The position numbers were made by a program, and so were the translations under genes. 64,000 nucleotides of DNA. Origin: Chloroflexota bacterium (GTDB lineage Bacteria; Chloroflexota; Anaerolineae; 4572-78; J111). The stretch spans positions 124,001-188,000 of the forward strand of contig BOKF01000012.1 of NCBI GenBank assembly GCA_016860845.1, given 5' to 3'. This document shows positions 34,576 to 43,942 of this stretch, one piece after another (within the stretch, counting starts at the first letter, position 1; every line of letters begins with the position of its first letter). The notes under the pieces are model-generated. The model was not told the DNA's origin and ran no database searches. It was given only the letters and a program-made list of their open reading frames with translations.

Positions 34576-36114
34576 ATGCTGGCCAGCAGCTACGCCCAAG
34601 CTAGAGATAAACTCCTCAATCTAACCTTACCCCCTCTGTCCCTCAACGCCCCCTTGCGGCAGGCTACCCTGATCGCGGCGATTATTGCTGTTGGCCTTGC
34701 GGTTGCCTGGCTGCCAGTCACATGGGTGGCTTTATTGCTGGGAGGAGCTATCTTTTTAACCGTGCTCTTGCTCCGCCCAGTTTTGAGCCTGTACCTGCTC
34801 ATCCCGATCATCCCTTTCAGTAGTTTGCTAGCCGTGCCGTTCGGCGGCATTAAAGCCGGTCTGATGGAGATTGTGCTGATCTTGGGGCTGCTGGCCTGGC
34901 TGCTGCAAATGCTGGCCCGGCAGAAGGTCATGATTCCCTCTGCCCCCTTGCTCTGGCCTTTTCTCTTGTTTTTGGGAGGGGTTGGACTGTCGTGGCTCAA
35001 TGCGCTTTCCATTGGGGCCAGCCTGGTTGAAACGGCCAAATGGGTCGAGATGCTGGCGCTCTACCTGTTAGGGGTTGCCCTGCTGCCCGTTCGACATGTC
35101 CGTTGGGTCGTCGGGGTAATGATATTGGCCGGCATAGCTCAGGCGGTCTTGGGTTTATACCAGTTCGTTTTCAAAGTTGGGCCGGCGGGCTTTTTGCTGT
35201 TCGATGGACGCTTCTTGCGCGCTTACGGCACCTTTGCCCAGCCGAATCCCTACGCCGGCTATTTGGGCCTGGTTCTCCCCCTGGCGCTGTCATTAGCCGT
35301 CTGGGCCTTCAGTGATTTTCGGTTTTCGAGTTTCGATTTTAGAAATAAATCCAAAATCAAAAATCCACGCTCGAAAGGGCAGTCCAAAATCTTCTATGGT
35401 TTGTCCCTGGTCCTCTTGCTGGCCGCGCTTTTTGCCACCCAATCGCGGGGAGCCTGGCTGGGTTTTGCGGTTGCTGCGGCGGTTACGCTGGGGGTGCGGA
35501 GCAAACAAGCGGCCATGATAGTCGGTGGTTTGGCGCTGGTTTTTGTCCTGGCGGCTCTGGCTGGCTCGTTCGATTGGGGCGTAGTTAATACGAATGCGGT
35601 CACACAGCGCCTGGTAGATGCCCTGGGTATTGCCACGATCAGCGATATTTCGGCTGTCGAAGTCACCGACGCCAATTTTGCCACTATCGAGCGGCTGGCT
35701 CATTGGCAAGCCGCCCGCGACATGTGGCGCGACCATCTCTGGCTGGGGGCCGGTTTTGGCAATTACGCAGTTATCTATCCGGTTTATGCGCCGGGCCGCT
35801 GGCTCGACCCGCTGGGTCACGCTCACAACTATTTGCTCAATATCGGCGCGGAAGCCGGCCTGGTCGGGATAATTGCCTATTTGATTTTCTGGATTTTAAC
35901 TTTTAGAGTATCATTGTTAGCTTTACAGAGCAGTACTGGTTTCAACCGGGCCGTAGCAGCAGGGGGACTAGGTATTTTAGTCCATTTACATATTCACAAT
36001 TTTTTCGATAATCTGTACGTACAGGGGATGTACTTGCACCTGGCCATTGTGTTGGCGCTCATTTCGATTATCTATTCATGTCACCAAACCAAATTCAGCC
36101 GCGAAAGAATTTAA
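34576..36114 (+). CDS. O-antigen ligase/polymerase family (Wzy_C) membrane protein
   Basis: A polytopic protein of about 512 residues with at least ten hydrophobic helices. Family marks are FAQPNPYAGYLGL, ATQSRGAWLGF, a long extracytoplasmic loop and GHAHNYLLNIGAEAGLVG with the conserved His. Such proteins join or polymerise undecaprenyl-linked oligosaccharides on the outer face of the membrane. I use ATG 34576, which has AAGAG seven bases upstream; GTG 34570, overlapping the previous stop, is possible. A non-coding-type AT-rich inverted repeat (35314-35376) is read through in frame between two helices, giving the odd segment DFRFSSFDFRNKSK. GtrA and GT genes follow closely. Confidence 0.85.
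   Translation: MLASSYAQARDKLLNLTLPPLSLNAPLRQATLIAAIIAVGLAVAWLPVTWVALLLGGAIFLTVLLLRPVLSLYLLIPIIPFSSLLAVPFGGIKAGLMEIVLILGLLAWLLQMLARQKVMIPSAPLLWPFLLFLGGVGLSWLNALSIGASLVETAKWVEMLALYLLGVALLPVRHVRWVVGVMILAGIAQAVLGLYQFVFKVGPAGFLLFDGRFLRAYGTFAQPNPYAGYLGLVLPLALSLAVWAFSDFRFSSFDFRNKSKIKNPRSKGQSKIFYGLSLVLLLAALFATQSRGAWLGFAVAAAVTLGVRSKQAAMIVGGLALVFVLAALAGSFDWGVVNTNAVTQRLVDALGIATISDISAVEVTDANFATIERLAHWQAARDMWRDHLWLGAGFGNYAVIYPVYAPGRWLDPLGHAHNYLLNIGAEAGLVGIIAYLIFWILTFRVSLLALQSSTGFNRAVAAGGLGILVHLHIHNFFDNLYVQGMYLHLAIVLALISIIYSCHQTKFSRERI
35314..35376. repeat. AT-rich imperfect inverted repeat within the ligase gene
   Basis: GATTTTCGGTTTTCGAG...GATTTTAG pairs imperfectly with AAATCCAAAATC...CTCGAAA. The words resemble intergenic repeats rather than codons of this gene, whose flanks are GC-rich. 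Confidence 0.55.
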
Positions 36115-36116
36115 CC

Positions 36117-36599
36117 ATGATTCAAACCCTTACTAACATCTATCAGAGCCGCCCCAAAGAATTTAATCGTTTCGTCAAATTTGCGATGGTTGGCGCTTTT
36201 GGAGCTATCATTGATTTTGGCCTGCTCAACCTGACTTTATATGTTATCCGCAACATTTTGCAATGGGATTTGTTAGCGGAATTTAACATCAATGGAAATC
36301 TATTAATTGCCAATACCCTCTCAGTTAGCGTCGCGATGTTGAGCAACTTTATCTGGAATCGATACTGGACATTTCCCGAGTCGCGCAGCCGCAAAAAGCG
36401 AACGCAACTGCCTCAATTTGCCCTGGTTAACCTGATTGGTCTTGTTATCAATAACCTGATTGTCATCGGCGTTGACTACCTTCTGTTTCCGTATGTCGGC
36501 GAGCCGTGGAGTTATAATATCGCCAAAGCCTTCGCTATCGGCGTCGTCCTTTTTTGGAATTTTGGCATCAACCGCCTGTGGACTTATCGGGGACTGTGA
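36117..36599 (+). CDS. GtrA-family membrane protein
   Basis: A 160-residue protein with four membrane helices (FAMVGAFGAIIDFGLLNL, the LLIANTLSVSVAML helix with SNFIWNRYWTF, LVNLIGLVINNLIV and IAKAFAIGVVLFWNFGINRLW). The SNFxWNRYWTF and second FxWNFxINRxWTY motifs define the GtrA family, which is thought to help flip lipid-linked sugars across the membrane. ATG 36117 lies 2 bp after the ligase stop; an earlier in-frame start at 36078 would overlap the ligase and add a polar tail, and is less likely. Confidence 0.88.
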   Translation: MIQTLTNIYQSRPKEFNRFVKFAMVGAFGAIIDFGLLNLTLYVIRNILQWDLLAEFNINGNLLIANTLSVSVAMLSNFIWNRYWTFPESRSRKKRTQLPQFALVNLIGLVINNLIVIGVDYLLFPYVGEPWSYNIAKAFAIGVVLFWNFGINRLWTYRGL

Positions 36600-36608
36600 T
36601 CTGGCCTC

Positions 36609-37736
36609 TTGAAAATCGGGATTGATTACACTGCCGCGCTCAAGCAGAGCGGCGGAATAGGCCGTTATACCAGGGGTTTGGTAACAACACTGGCCCAGCT
36701 TGATCCACACAACCAGTATACCCTGCTTGCGCCCAACGATGCCCCCCGAACCGGCCTCCAAACTTTTCAAAACTGTCCCAATTTCAGTCATAAAATTTAT
36801 CCTGTACCAGAGCGATGGCTGACCATCGCCTGGCATCGCTTTTATTTACCCGTTCCCGTCGAGTGGTTTGCCGGGCAACTGGATTTGTTCCACTCGCCCA
36901 ACTTTATCCTGCCTCCCACCCGGCAGGTGAAAACCCTGCTCACCGTTCACGATCTCTCCTTTATTCGCCATCCCCAGGGAGCTGTCGCCAGCCTGCGTAA
37001 ATGGCTCAACCAGGTGGTCCCGGCCAGTCTGGCCCGCGCCGATCACATCCTGGCCGACTCTGAAAGTACGAAACAGGATTTGATTGAGATTTTCAACCTC
37101 AAATCTGCCGATATTACGGTTGTGGGGGCCGGGGTTGAAGAACGGTTCCAGCCCATCACCGACCCCGCCACCCTGGCGGCTGTCCGACAGCGGTATCATT
37201 TACCTGACTCGTTCATTCTCGGCCTGGGCACTCTTGAGCCGCGTAAGAATTTTACCGGTTTAATCGCTGCCTTTGCCCAATCGCCGGTACGCGAAACGCA
37301 CCACCTCGTCATTGCCGGCGGCAAAGGCTGGCTATACGATGATATTTTTGCCGCCGCCCAGACCTCGCCCGTGGCCGACCGGATTCATCTCGTCGGCTTC
37401 GTGGCCGATGAGGATTTACCCGCTCTCTACAGTCTGGCCGGTATCTTTGCCTACCCCTCCCACTATGAAGGCTTTGGCATTCCTGTCATCGAAGCCATGG
37501 CCTGCGGCACAGCGGTGGTCTGCGCTAACAATTCCTGCCTGCCCGAAGTGGCCGGCGACGCTGCGCTCCAGGTGACGGCCACCGATACCCCCGCCCTGGC
37601 CGAAGCCCTGGCCCAACTGGCCAACAATCCTGAACTGCGGTCACAGGCTATCCAGGAGGGCTTCCGCCAGGCCCGGAAATTTACCTGGCGGGCTGCCGCC
37701 GAACGGCTGCTGGCTGTTTATCAACGATTTGTCTAA
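36609..37736 (+). CDS. GT4-family glycosyltransferase
   Basis: A 375-residue GT-B enzyme. The N-terminal domain has GIDYTAALKQSGGIGRYTRGL; the C-terminal domain has LGLGTLEPRKNFTGLI, VAGGKGW and the sugar-nucleotide motif YPSHYEGFGIPVIEAMACGTAVVC with the conserved E-x7-E pair. This is typical of mannosyl- or glucosyl-transferases that build polysaccharide repeat units in the cytosol. Translation begins at TTG 36609 with a weak ribosome site, 9 bp after the GtrA stop. It belongs to the glycan operon starting at 33632; donor and acceptor are unknown. Confidence 0.9.
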   Translation: MKIGIDYTAALKQSGGIGRYTRGLVTTLAQLDPHNQYTLLAPNDAPRTGLQTFQNCPNFSHKIYPVPERWLTIAWHRFYLPVPVEWFAGQLDLFHSPNFILPPTRQVKTLLTVHDLSFIRHPQGAVASLRKWLNQVVPASLARADHILADSESTKQDLIEIFNLKSADITVVGAGVEERFQPITDPATLAAVRQRYHLPDSFILGLGTLEPRKNFTGLIAAFAQSPVRETHHLVIAGGKGWLYDDIFAAAQTSPVADRIHLVGFVADEDLPALYSLAGIFAYPSHYEGFGIPVIEAMACGTAVVCANNSCLPEVAGDAALQVTATDTPALAEALAQLANNPELRSQAIQEGFRQARKFTWRAAAERLLAVYQRFV

Positions 37737-37814
37737 ACTTGTTTCACACTCTGCCCAATTTGTGCTATACTTGATCCACTAACCTCTGCCAACCTATTCA
37801 CACCGTGGATCATT

Positions 37815-38807
37815 ATGTCACTACTTGTTCTGACCGAAGACGAATTACGCCAAATTGTGACCATTGCTGAGGCCATAGACGCGGTGGAAGCCGCCTTCGT
37901 CGCCCTGGCCGAGAGCCGCATGCATGTACCCGGCAATTTTACCCTCGATTTGCCCGAGGTAAGCGGCCAAGTGGATGTCGAAGGCGCTTATCTCAGCCAG
38001 GCGCCTTATTATGTCGTCAGAATTAACAGTAATTTTCGTAATAATCTCCGTCTTGAGCTACCCATTCAGGGGGGACTGACCACTGTCTTTGATGCAGCTA
38101 ATGGTTCTCCGGTCGCCATCATGCTGGATAACGGCTATCTGACCCATCTGCGCGCCGGAGCCGCCGGGGCCTTGGCGGCTCGCTACCTGGCTAATCAAAC
38201 CCTCGACCGGGTGGTCGTGCTCGGCTCAGGCAGTCAGGCTTATATCCAGCTCAAATCTTTGACGGCGGTCAGACATGTCGGCCTTGTCTCCGTTTGGGGA
38301 CGTTCGCCCCTGCACGTTGACAGCTATGCCCGCCGCCTGGTCGAAGACCATGACCTCAACATCGAAATCGCCCCCTCTCTTGAAGCCGCTGTTCGCCAGG
38401 CCGATCTGATTATTACCGCTACGTCCAGCCAACAGCCCCTCCTCCAGGCCGATTGGCTCAAACCCGGTGTCCATATCACCGCTGTTGGCAGCAATCACCC
38501 CAGCAAACAAGAACTCGACGTAACCGTCTTGCAGCGCGCCGATGTTATCATTGCCGATAAACTCGACCAGTGCGCCGCCGCCGGCGAAATCCATCACGCC
38601 CTGGCTGCTGGGGTTATCACGTTGGAGCGTGTCCAGGGCGAACTTGGCGAACTCATTACCGGCAAAATTCCAGGCCGGACTGACCCCGCCCAGATCACCA
38701 TCGCCGACCTGACCGGCCTGGAAGTGCAAAATACTGCTATCGCCACCCTCGCCCTTGAAAAGGCTCTCTTCCTGGGCCTGGGTCAAAGGGTGGAAAGCCA
38801 ACTGTAA
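37815..38807 (+). CDS. Ornithine cyclodeaminase/mu-crystallin family protein
   Basis: A 330-residue NAD(P)-dependent enzyme. Family marks: PIQGGLTTVFDAANGSPVA, the NGYLTHLRAGAAGALAARYLA helix, Rossmann motif VLGSGSQAY, ITATSSQQPLL, AVGSNHPSKQELD and the closing DLTGLEVQNTAIA. Members include ornithine cyclodeaminase, delta1-pyrroline-2-carboxylate reductase and imine reductases; the sequence alone does not separate them. A TATACT-like -10 lies about 50 bp upstream, so it is probably transcribed on its own within the glycan block. A GTAGAGGCA hairpin follows it. Confidence 0.88.
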   Translation: MSLLVLTEDELRQIVTIAEAIDAVEAAFVALAESRMHVPGNFTLDLPEVSGQVDVEGAYLSQAPYYVVRINSNFRNNLRLELPIQGGLTTVFDAANGSPVAIMLDNGYLTHLRAGAAGALAARYLANQTLDRVVVLGSGSQAYIQLKSLTAVRHVGLVSVWGRSPLHVDSYARRLVEDHDLNIEIAPSLEAAVRQADLIITATSSQQPLLQADWLKPGVHITAVGSNHPSKQELDVTVLQRADVIIADKLDQCAAAGEIHHALAAGVITLERVQGELGELITGKIPGRTDPAQITIADLTGLEVQNTAIATLALEKALFLGLGQRVESQL

Positions 38808-38824
38808 TGAACCCTCATCCCTTT

Positions 38825-38853
38825 GTAGAGGCAAGTCTGAGACCTGCCTCTAC
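38825..38853. repeat. 9-bp perfect hairpin (GTAGAGGCA / TGCCTCTAC)
   Basis: The arms at 38825-38833 and 38845-38853 are exact complements with an 11-base loop. No T run. Short palindromes of this type are common between genes in this genome type. Confidence 0.55.
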
Positions 38854-38864
38854 CCGGTAAGCGC

Positions 38865-41483
38865 ATGCCCTGGTGGTATTTAGCCACGTTACTGGCTGCC
38901 AACCTGACCCTGCTGCTGCCGCCCGCCTTCCCCCTGCGCGTGGCGGGTGCGCTTCTACTCATCGGCCTGTTGCCCGGCCTGCCCTGGGCCGCCCGTTTTT
39001 GGCCCAACCGGTCGCCGCTTCTCCGCTGGATTATCGCCGCTGCGTTCAGCTATAGCTTCACGACCCTAACCACGCTGTTATGGCATTACCTCCCTGGTCC
39101 CGTTCAGACGTGGCAAATCTTGCTTGCGCTCAACCTCCTGGCCCTCTTACCTTTTTTAATAAGAAACCGACCTGCAACCGCAACCTCTTTCCTTAACTTC
39201 CAGCCCTCCAGCCCTCCAGCCCTCCAGTCTTCCATTCCTCTTCTCCTCATCCTGCTCATCGCCCTGTTCCTCCGCACCCTTAACCTGAACTACAGTGAGT
39301 TTCAGGGGGACGAAGCCCTGGCTATGATTACCGCCGCCGAAGCCCTGGAAGGTCATGAGGATGCCCTGTTTCTTCGCTCCAAAGGCCCCGCTGAAGTTTT
39401 GCTGCCGATGGCCCTGTGGCGGCTCAGCGGCGTTATCAACGAAGCCATCGCCCGTTTGCCTTTTACCACTGCCTCGCTGCTGGCCATCGTCACTATTTAT
39501 TGGGTTGGCCGGAAACTGGGTGGGGAGCCCACCGGCTGGCTGGCTGCCGGTTTTTTTGCCTTCAACGGCTTTATGGTCGCCTTTGGCCGGATCGTGCAGT
39601 ATCAAGCCCTGGTCGTCTGGTTCAGCACGCTGGCTTTTCTGCTGACGTTAGAATGGAGTGAGACCCGCCGGCACAGTCTGGCCCTGCTAGCTGGCCTTTG
39701 CCTGGGCCTGGGCCTACTGGCGCATTATGATGCAGTTTTGGTCGTTCCGGCCCTGGCCTGGATACTCTTCGCCGGCCCCCCAACCAACACAAGCCGGGAG
39801 CCGAGAACCGGGAGCAGTTTAGTTACGACTCCCTCGTCCCCAGGTGCAGGGGAAGACCAGAAAGGAGATCTTTTCAGCGGTCGGTGGTCCGCCGTCGGCG
39901 GTCTTATCGCCGCCTTCCTCCTGGCTGTCCTCCCTTTTTACCTGCCCTTCAGCCTCGATCCCCAGGCTAATCGCACCGGCGACTACGTGGGAACGCGTAT
40001 CGGCAGCGAGCTGCGCAACAACCTGCCCGACTTTTTTCACTTCAACACGTTCTACAGCTCCTTCTACTATCTTGCCCTATCCGGCCTGCTGGTCTTGGGG
40101 CTATTAGCCTGGCTACTGTGGCAAACTCGCCAGGGTCGCTGGCCGGGGATAATCCTGGCTGGTATGATTCTGGCTGTCGTCTTTATGCCCAATCTGCTGG
40201 CCTGGGACAATCTGGACTTCTCTATTTTGCCTTTTGCCCTGCTCCTGGCCGGCGCATTTATCGCTCTTTTCATGCACTCCTTTTTGGCCTCTAAAACCGA
40301 ACCTCTCCCTCATCCTCCCCTACTACCTACTATCTACTACCTACTCCCCCTTCTTCTCTGGCTAGCCATCCCCTTTCTCGGTTACAACTTTGTCGTCGCC
40401 CTGGGCCTGACCCACATTTATACGATTGTTCCAGCCTGGTCGCTGTTAGCCGGGCTGGGTTGGCATATCTTTTTCGACGGCAATCCTGAGCAGGAGAAAA
40501 ATCCCCCCCGCTTGACTTTACCCAGACTCATCTCAAACGGGCTGCTTATCGGCCTCACTTTCCTCTCCACCCTCTTTCTGTGGAATGCCTTCATCCGCCA
40601 CGATGTCGAGTACTGGCAAGATTACCCGGCGGGCAATTTACCCCTTTACTGGACGCCCTACACGCAGCTACCCCCGGCCGGTTTTTTTGGCTTTGCCCAC
40701 CGCACCGGCTGGAAGGCAGTGGGCCAGAAGATTGCTGCCGGGGAGCTGGCCGGGGATTATGGCAGCAATGAAGAGCCGGATGTCACCACCTGGTACACCC
40801 GTGGCGCGCCTCGCGCCTGCGACCCCCACCCTGAATTTTATTTTTTGGCCGGCGATCTGATTGACCCGGTGGACGTGCCCCCCGACCTGCTGGCCTCAAG
40901 CTACGGGCAAATCGGCCAGGTCACTTTGCCAAATCAAAAACAAATGCGGATAATGCAATTGAGGCCCACAACGCTAACTTTGGGTGAGTTACCTGACTCG
41001 GCGCTGGCCGGTGAGTTTGACCAGACAGCCAGACCGGCGGCTTTTGCTCGCTCCGCTCGCGGCTCTGTGCCGGTTGAAGCCAACTTTAGTCATTTGATCC
41101 GCTTGATTGGCTATGATCTTGATACCCGGCGGGCGCATCCGGGCGGGCGCATTCCGGTCACCCTGTACTGGCAGGCCCAGGCGACCATCCCGGCCAGCTA
41201 CCAGGTCTTCACCCACCTGGAAAGCGAGCAGGGGCCGGTCGCCCAAGCCGACGGGGTGCCGGTTTGCTGGACTTATCCAACCGACCTCTGGCGTCCCGGC
41301 CAGATTATCGCCGATCAGCATACCATTCAGCTTGCGTCCGATGTACCGTCCGGCGGCTACCCTTTGCAGGTCGGCCTCTACCTGGCCGGCACCTTTACCC
41401 GGCTGGATGTACTGGACGAGGCCGGCAACCCGGCCAGCACTAGCATCACGCTCACCCAGGTGCGGATAACCGCCGGTGAGTAA
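38865..41483 (+). CDS. GT39/PMT-like dolichyl-P-mannose-type glycosyltransferase with C-terminal beta domain
   Basis: An 872-residue polytopic enzyme. The N-terminal part has about twelve helices and the catalytic loop SEFQGDEALAM with the acidic residues used by GT39/GT83 enzymes, which transfer sugars from polyprenyl phosphate carriers outside the membrane. The C-terminal 130 residues form a soluble beta-sandwich with GYDLDTRRAHPGGRIPVTLYWQA, a module often added to such enzymes in Chloroflexota. The protein contains repeat-derived loops: FQPSSPPALQSS (from five 8-bp CCAGCCCT-type units), a stretch near 39785-39900 and PLLPTIYYLLP from CTACCTACTATC repeats. The start at 38865 has no clear ribosome site. 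Acceptor unknown. Confidence 0.85.
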   Translation: MPWWYLATLLAANLTLLLPPAFPLRVAGALLLIGLLPGLPWAARFWPNRSPLLRWIIAAAFSYSFTTLTTLLWHYLPGPVQTWQILLALNLLALLPFLIRNRPATATSFLNFQPSSPPALQSSIPLLLILLIALFLRTLNLNYSEFQGDEALAMITAAEALEGHEDALFLRSKGPAEVLLPMALWRLSGVINEAIARLPFTTASLLAIVTIYWVGRKLGGEPTGWLAAGFFAFNGFMVAFGRIVQYQALVVWFSTLAFLLTLEWSETRRHSLALLAGLCLGLGLLAHYDAVLVVPALAWILFAGPPTNTSREPRTGSSLVTTPSSPGAGEDQKGDLFSGRWSAVGGLIAAFLLAVLPFYLPFSLDPQANRTGDYVGTRIGSELRNNLPDFFHFNTFYSSFYYLALSGLLVLGLLAWLLWQTRQGRWPGIILAGMILAVVFMPNLLAWDNLDFSILPFALLLAGAFIALFMHSFLASKTEPLPHPPLLPTIYYLLPLLLWLAIPFLGYNFVVALGLTHIYTIVPAWSLLAGLGWHIFFDGNPEQEKNPPRLTLPRLISNGLLIGLTFLSTLFLWNAFIRHDVEYWQDYPAGNLPLYWTPYTQLPPAGFFGFAHRTGWKAVGQKIAAGELAGDYGSNEEPDVTTWYTRGAPRACDPHPEFYFLAGDLIDPVDVPPDLLASSYGQIGQVTLPNQKQMRIMQLRPTTLTLGELPDSALAGEFDQTARPAAFARSARGSVPVEANFSHLIRLIGYDLDTRRAHPGGRIPVTLYWQAQATIPASYQVFTHLESEQGPVAQADGVPVCWTYPTDLWRPGQIIADQHTIQLASDVPSGGYPLQVGLYLAGTFTRLDVLDEAGNPASTSITLTQVRITAGE
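39200..39239 (+). repeat. 8-bp tandem repeat inside the GT39 gene
   Basis: Three exact CCAGCCCT units are followed by CCAGTCTT and CCATTCCT. The total of 40 bp is not a multiple of three, so gain or loss of a unit would shift the frame of this 872-codon gene. Confidence 0.8.
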
Positions 41484-41504
41484 ATATTGTCAGAGGATGA
41501 GGGG

Positions 41505-43301
41505 ATGAGCAATATCAGGGATGACAATTTTGGCACGATGGCCCGGTCGCACTCCGGTCCCCGGCTGGTGGCGCAGCAGGGGCCGGAACGAGGCCGTGCT
41601 TATGCTATTCCACCGACGGGTTTACTGGTGGGGCGGGCCGGTGAATGTGATCTGACCCTTGACGATGTCCAGGTTTCCCGCCGCCACGCCCGTTTGTACT
41701 GGCACGGCTCGCACCTGTTGATCGAAGATTTGGGCAGCGCCAACGGCACCCTGGTGAACGGCGGGCCTGTTTCCGGCGCGCAGCCGTTGAGCGAACAGGA
41801 TTTGGTCAACATTGGCAACTCCGTTTTTCTGGTCCAGGGCCTAATCAGCCGTGAATTGACCCCCACCGCCCGCAATTTAGATGCAGCCGTTGCCCCGCGC
41901 TATGCTCCTCCCCCCCCTCAGGTCGTATCCCAACAAGGGACTACTTTTTGGCTGGTGTTAGCAGGCCTGGGGCTGGCGCTTTTGCTGGCAATCCTGGGCA
42001 TTGGGTTACTGTGGTATTTCAGTCAGACGCCTGCCACCGTAAGCCAGGCCCCCACCGTTACCGTTCTCACCCCGGCGAATGGGGCGCAGGTGACCCTCAA
42101 CGTGCCGGTGATTGTGCAGGCCAGCGCCATTGATAATCGCGGCGTCACGCGCATGGAGTTGTGGGCCGATGGCGCCCTGGTCAGCCAGCAGGCCAGCCCT
42201 TCGCCGCAGGGCGCGTCGCCGCTGCTGCTGAACCTTACCTGGACGCCCGCCTCGCCGGGCAACCATGTTTTGGAAGTGCGAGCGTTCAATTCGGCCAACC
42301 AAGCAAGCACGCCGGTGCAGGTAACGGTTAATGCGGTCGCCGGAACGCCCACGGCCACCAGTATTGCCGTCCTGGTAGAGACCCCAACCGCTGTTCCCCT
42401 GGCCACAGCGACGGCCACCGCCGTGCCCATCATCATCTTTACCCCCACCCCATCCCCCACCCCCGTTCCGCCGCCAACGGAAGTTGTTCAGCCAGGGCTG
42501 CAAGCGGTAGCCGACGTCAATGTCCGAGGGGGTCCGGGAACAAATTACCCCATTCTTGGCCTGCTGCGGGCGGGCCAAATTGCCGCAGTTGTAGGCCGCA
42601 GCGCCGATGACGGCTGGTGGCAAATTCTTTTCCCGCCGAACACCGGCTGGGTTGCCGGTAACTTTGTCCAAGCCAATGCCGCAGCCGGGGCTGTCCCGGT
42701 GGTGGCCGCTCCCCCGTCACCGCCCACCCCTACCCCGCCGCCGACAAACACGCCGCCGCCCTCGGCGGAAATCAGCTTTACCGCCGACAGCACCGAACTG
42801 AACCAGGGCCAGTGTACCCGGCTGCGCTGGCGGGTCAGGAATGTGGCCGCTTACTTTGTGGATGGCGTCGCCGGGGCCGGTGACGAGGGCGACCGTGAAG
42901 TTTGTGATCCCGTGGGGCCAAACACTCACACCCTCCATGTTCAAAAACAGGATGGCTCGACCCAGGATTTCACCGTGACCATCAACGTCCGGTCGACGAC
43001 TGTGCCCAGGCCCAGCCTCATTTCGCCGGACGACGACGAGAACTTTGACGAGGGGGATGAAGTTGATTTTGACTGGTCGGAGGTAAGCGCGCCAGGGACC
43101 ATCACCTACAACATCGAAATCCAGTCCGAAGACGACGGCGAGTGGGAAAACTGGCGCACGGTTACAGGCTTGGAGAACACCCGGTACGTGATGGGTGAGT
43201 TTGCCGGAATCAGGCCGGGGCGCTGGCGAGTCTGGGCCACCAGTTCGACGCTGGGAGATAGCGACAAGACCGAGTGGCGCGAATTCGAATTCGAGAACTA
43301 A
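41505..43301 (+). CDS. Membrane protein: FHA, Ig-like, SH3-like and FN3-like domains
   Basis: I start this 598-residue protein at ATG 41505, behind AGAGG/GAGGGG, rather than TTG 41487. A cytosolic FHA domain (about 15-115) has VGRAGECDLTL, VSRRHARL and GSANGTLVN, for reading phosphothreonine peptides. One membrane helix follows (about 142-165, LVLAGLGLALLLAILG). Outside are an Ig/Big-like domain (VTVLTPANGAQV), a Pro/Thr-rich linker, a bacterial SH3 domain (DVNVRGGPGTNYP to GWVAGNF), a domain beginning ISFTADSTELNQGQC, and an acidic FN3-like domain. This links cytosolic phospho-signalling to wall or surface binding. The membrane protein and tyrosine phosphatase downstream may be part of the same unit. 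Confidence 0.82.
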   Translation: MSNIRDDNFGTMARSHSGPRLVAQQGPERGRAYAIPPTGLLVGRAGECDLTLDDVQVSRRHARLYWHGSHLLIEDLGSANGTLVNGGPVSGAQPLSEQDLVNIGNSVFLVQGLISRELTPTARNLDAAVAPRYAPPPPQVVSQQGTTFWLVLAGLGLALLLAILGIGLLWYFSQTPATVSQAPTVTVLTPANGAQVTLNVPVIVQASAIDNRGVTRMELWADGALVSQQASPSPQGASPLLLNLTWTPASPGNHVLEVRAFNSANQASTPVQVTVNAVAGTPTATSIAVLVETPTAVPLATATATAVPIIIFTPTPSPTPVPPPTEVVQPGLQAVADVNVRGGPGTNYPILGLLRAGQIAAVVGRSADDGWWQILFPPNTGWVAGNFVQANAAAGAVPVVAAPPSPPTPTPPPTNTPPPSAEISFTADSTELNQGQCTRLRWRVRNVAAYFVDGVAGAGDEGDREVCDPVGPNTHTLHVQKQDGSTQDFTVTINVRSTTVPRPSLISPDDDENFDEGDEVDFDWSEVSAPGTITYNIEIQSEDDGEWENWRTVTGLENTRYVMGEFAGIRPGRWRVWATSSTLGDSDKTEWREFEFEN

Positions 43302-43312
43302 ACAAATCAGGT

Positions 43313-43942
43313 ATGGTAAGCTGGCTGCTAGCCCTGGCTCTATTTTTGACGGGAGTGGGCGGCGCCTTTCTGCCCTGGATTTGGCGGCCGCCTGTTGCTT
43401 TGCAACTGACCGCGCCCGGCCTGGCCGAGTTTGTCAAATTTCTGCCGGAGGTGCGCTACAGCCAGGTCCAAATCCAGCGGCTGTTCTTTCTGCTGCCCCT
43501 GTTTTTTGCCATGCTGGCCCTGCCTTTGATTCTGGAAAATCGGACCCTGGCTTTGCCCCGCTGGCTGTGTTGGGCCTTGCGGCTGGCGGTGGTCCCCTTC
43601 GCCCTGGCCGCATTGCCGCCGGTCTGGACCCCCGCGATTCTGATAGCCCCGGAATTTCGGCTGCAAACCGGGCTGGCTTTGGCGGCTGTCACCCTGGCGG
43701 TGGCCGCCCCTTTTTTTAGAAATTTGCCTCGCCAAGGATTGGCGCTCATCATAATTGGCGCCGGGCTGGTCGCTGTTATTTTACCCGTGTGGCATTTCAG
43801 CATCGTTCAGGCCGGCATAAGCGAAGCTTACCGCCAGCCGGTATCGCTCGGCTGGGGCTGGTGGGTAACAGCCGGCGGGCTCATTGGCAGCAGTATTGGC
43901 GGCGTCTGGCTGGGGCGGGCAGAGAGACAGGACAGGAGATGA
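43313..43942 (+). CDS. Membrane protein of unknown function, about five helices
   Basis: A 209-residue hydrophobic protein I do not recognise. ATG 43313 lies 11 bp after the FHA gene's stop with AGG before it; a longer frame from GTG 43274 overlaps that gene and is disfavoured. Helices: about 2-18, 55-75, 85-105, 115-130 and 145-200 in two passes. There are several Trp-rich turns (LPWIWRPP, LGWGWWVTAGG) and a Gly-rich end (GGLIGSSIGGVWLG). Its stop overlaps the start of the tyrosine phosphatase (ATGA), so the two are translationally coupled and may work together, for example as a membrane anchor. Confidence 0.68.
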   Translation: MVSWLLALALFLTGVGGAFLPWIWRPPVALQLTAPGLAEFVKFLPEVRYSQVQIQRLFFLLPLFFAMLALPLILENRTLALPRWLCWALRLAVVPFALAALPPVWTPAILIAPEFRLQTGLALAAVTLAVAAPFFRNLPRQGLALIIIGAGLVAVILPVWHFSIVQAGISEAYRQPVSLGWGWWVTAGGLIGSSIGGVWLGRAERQDRR

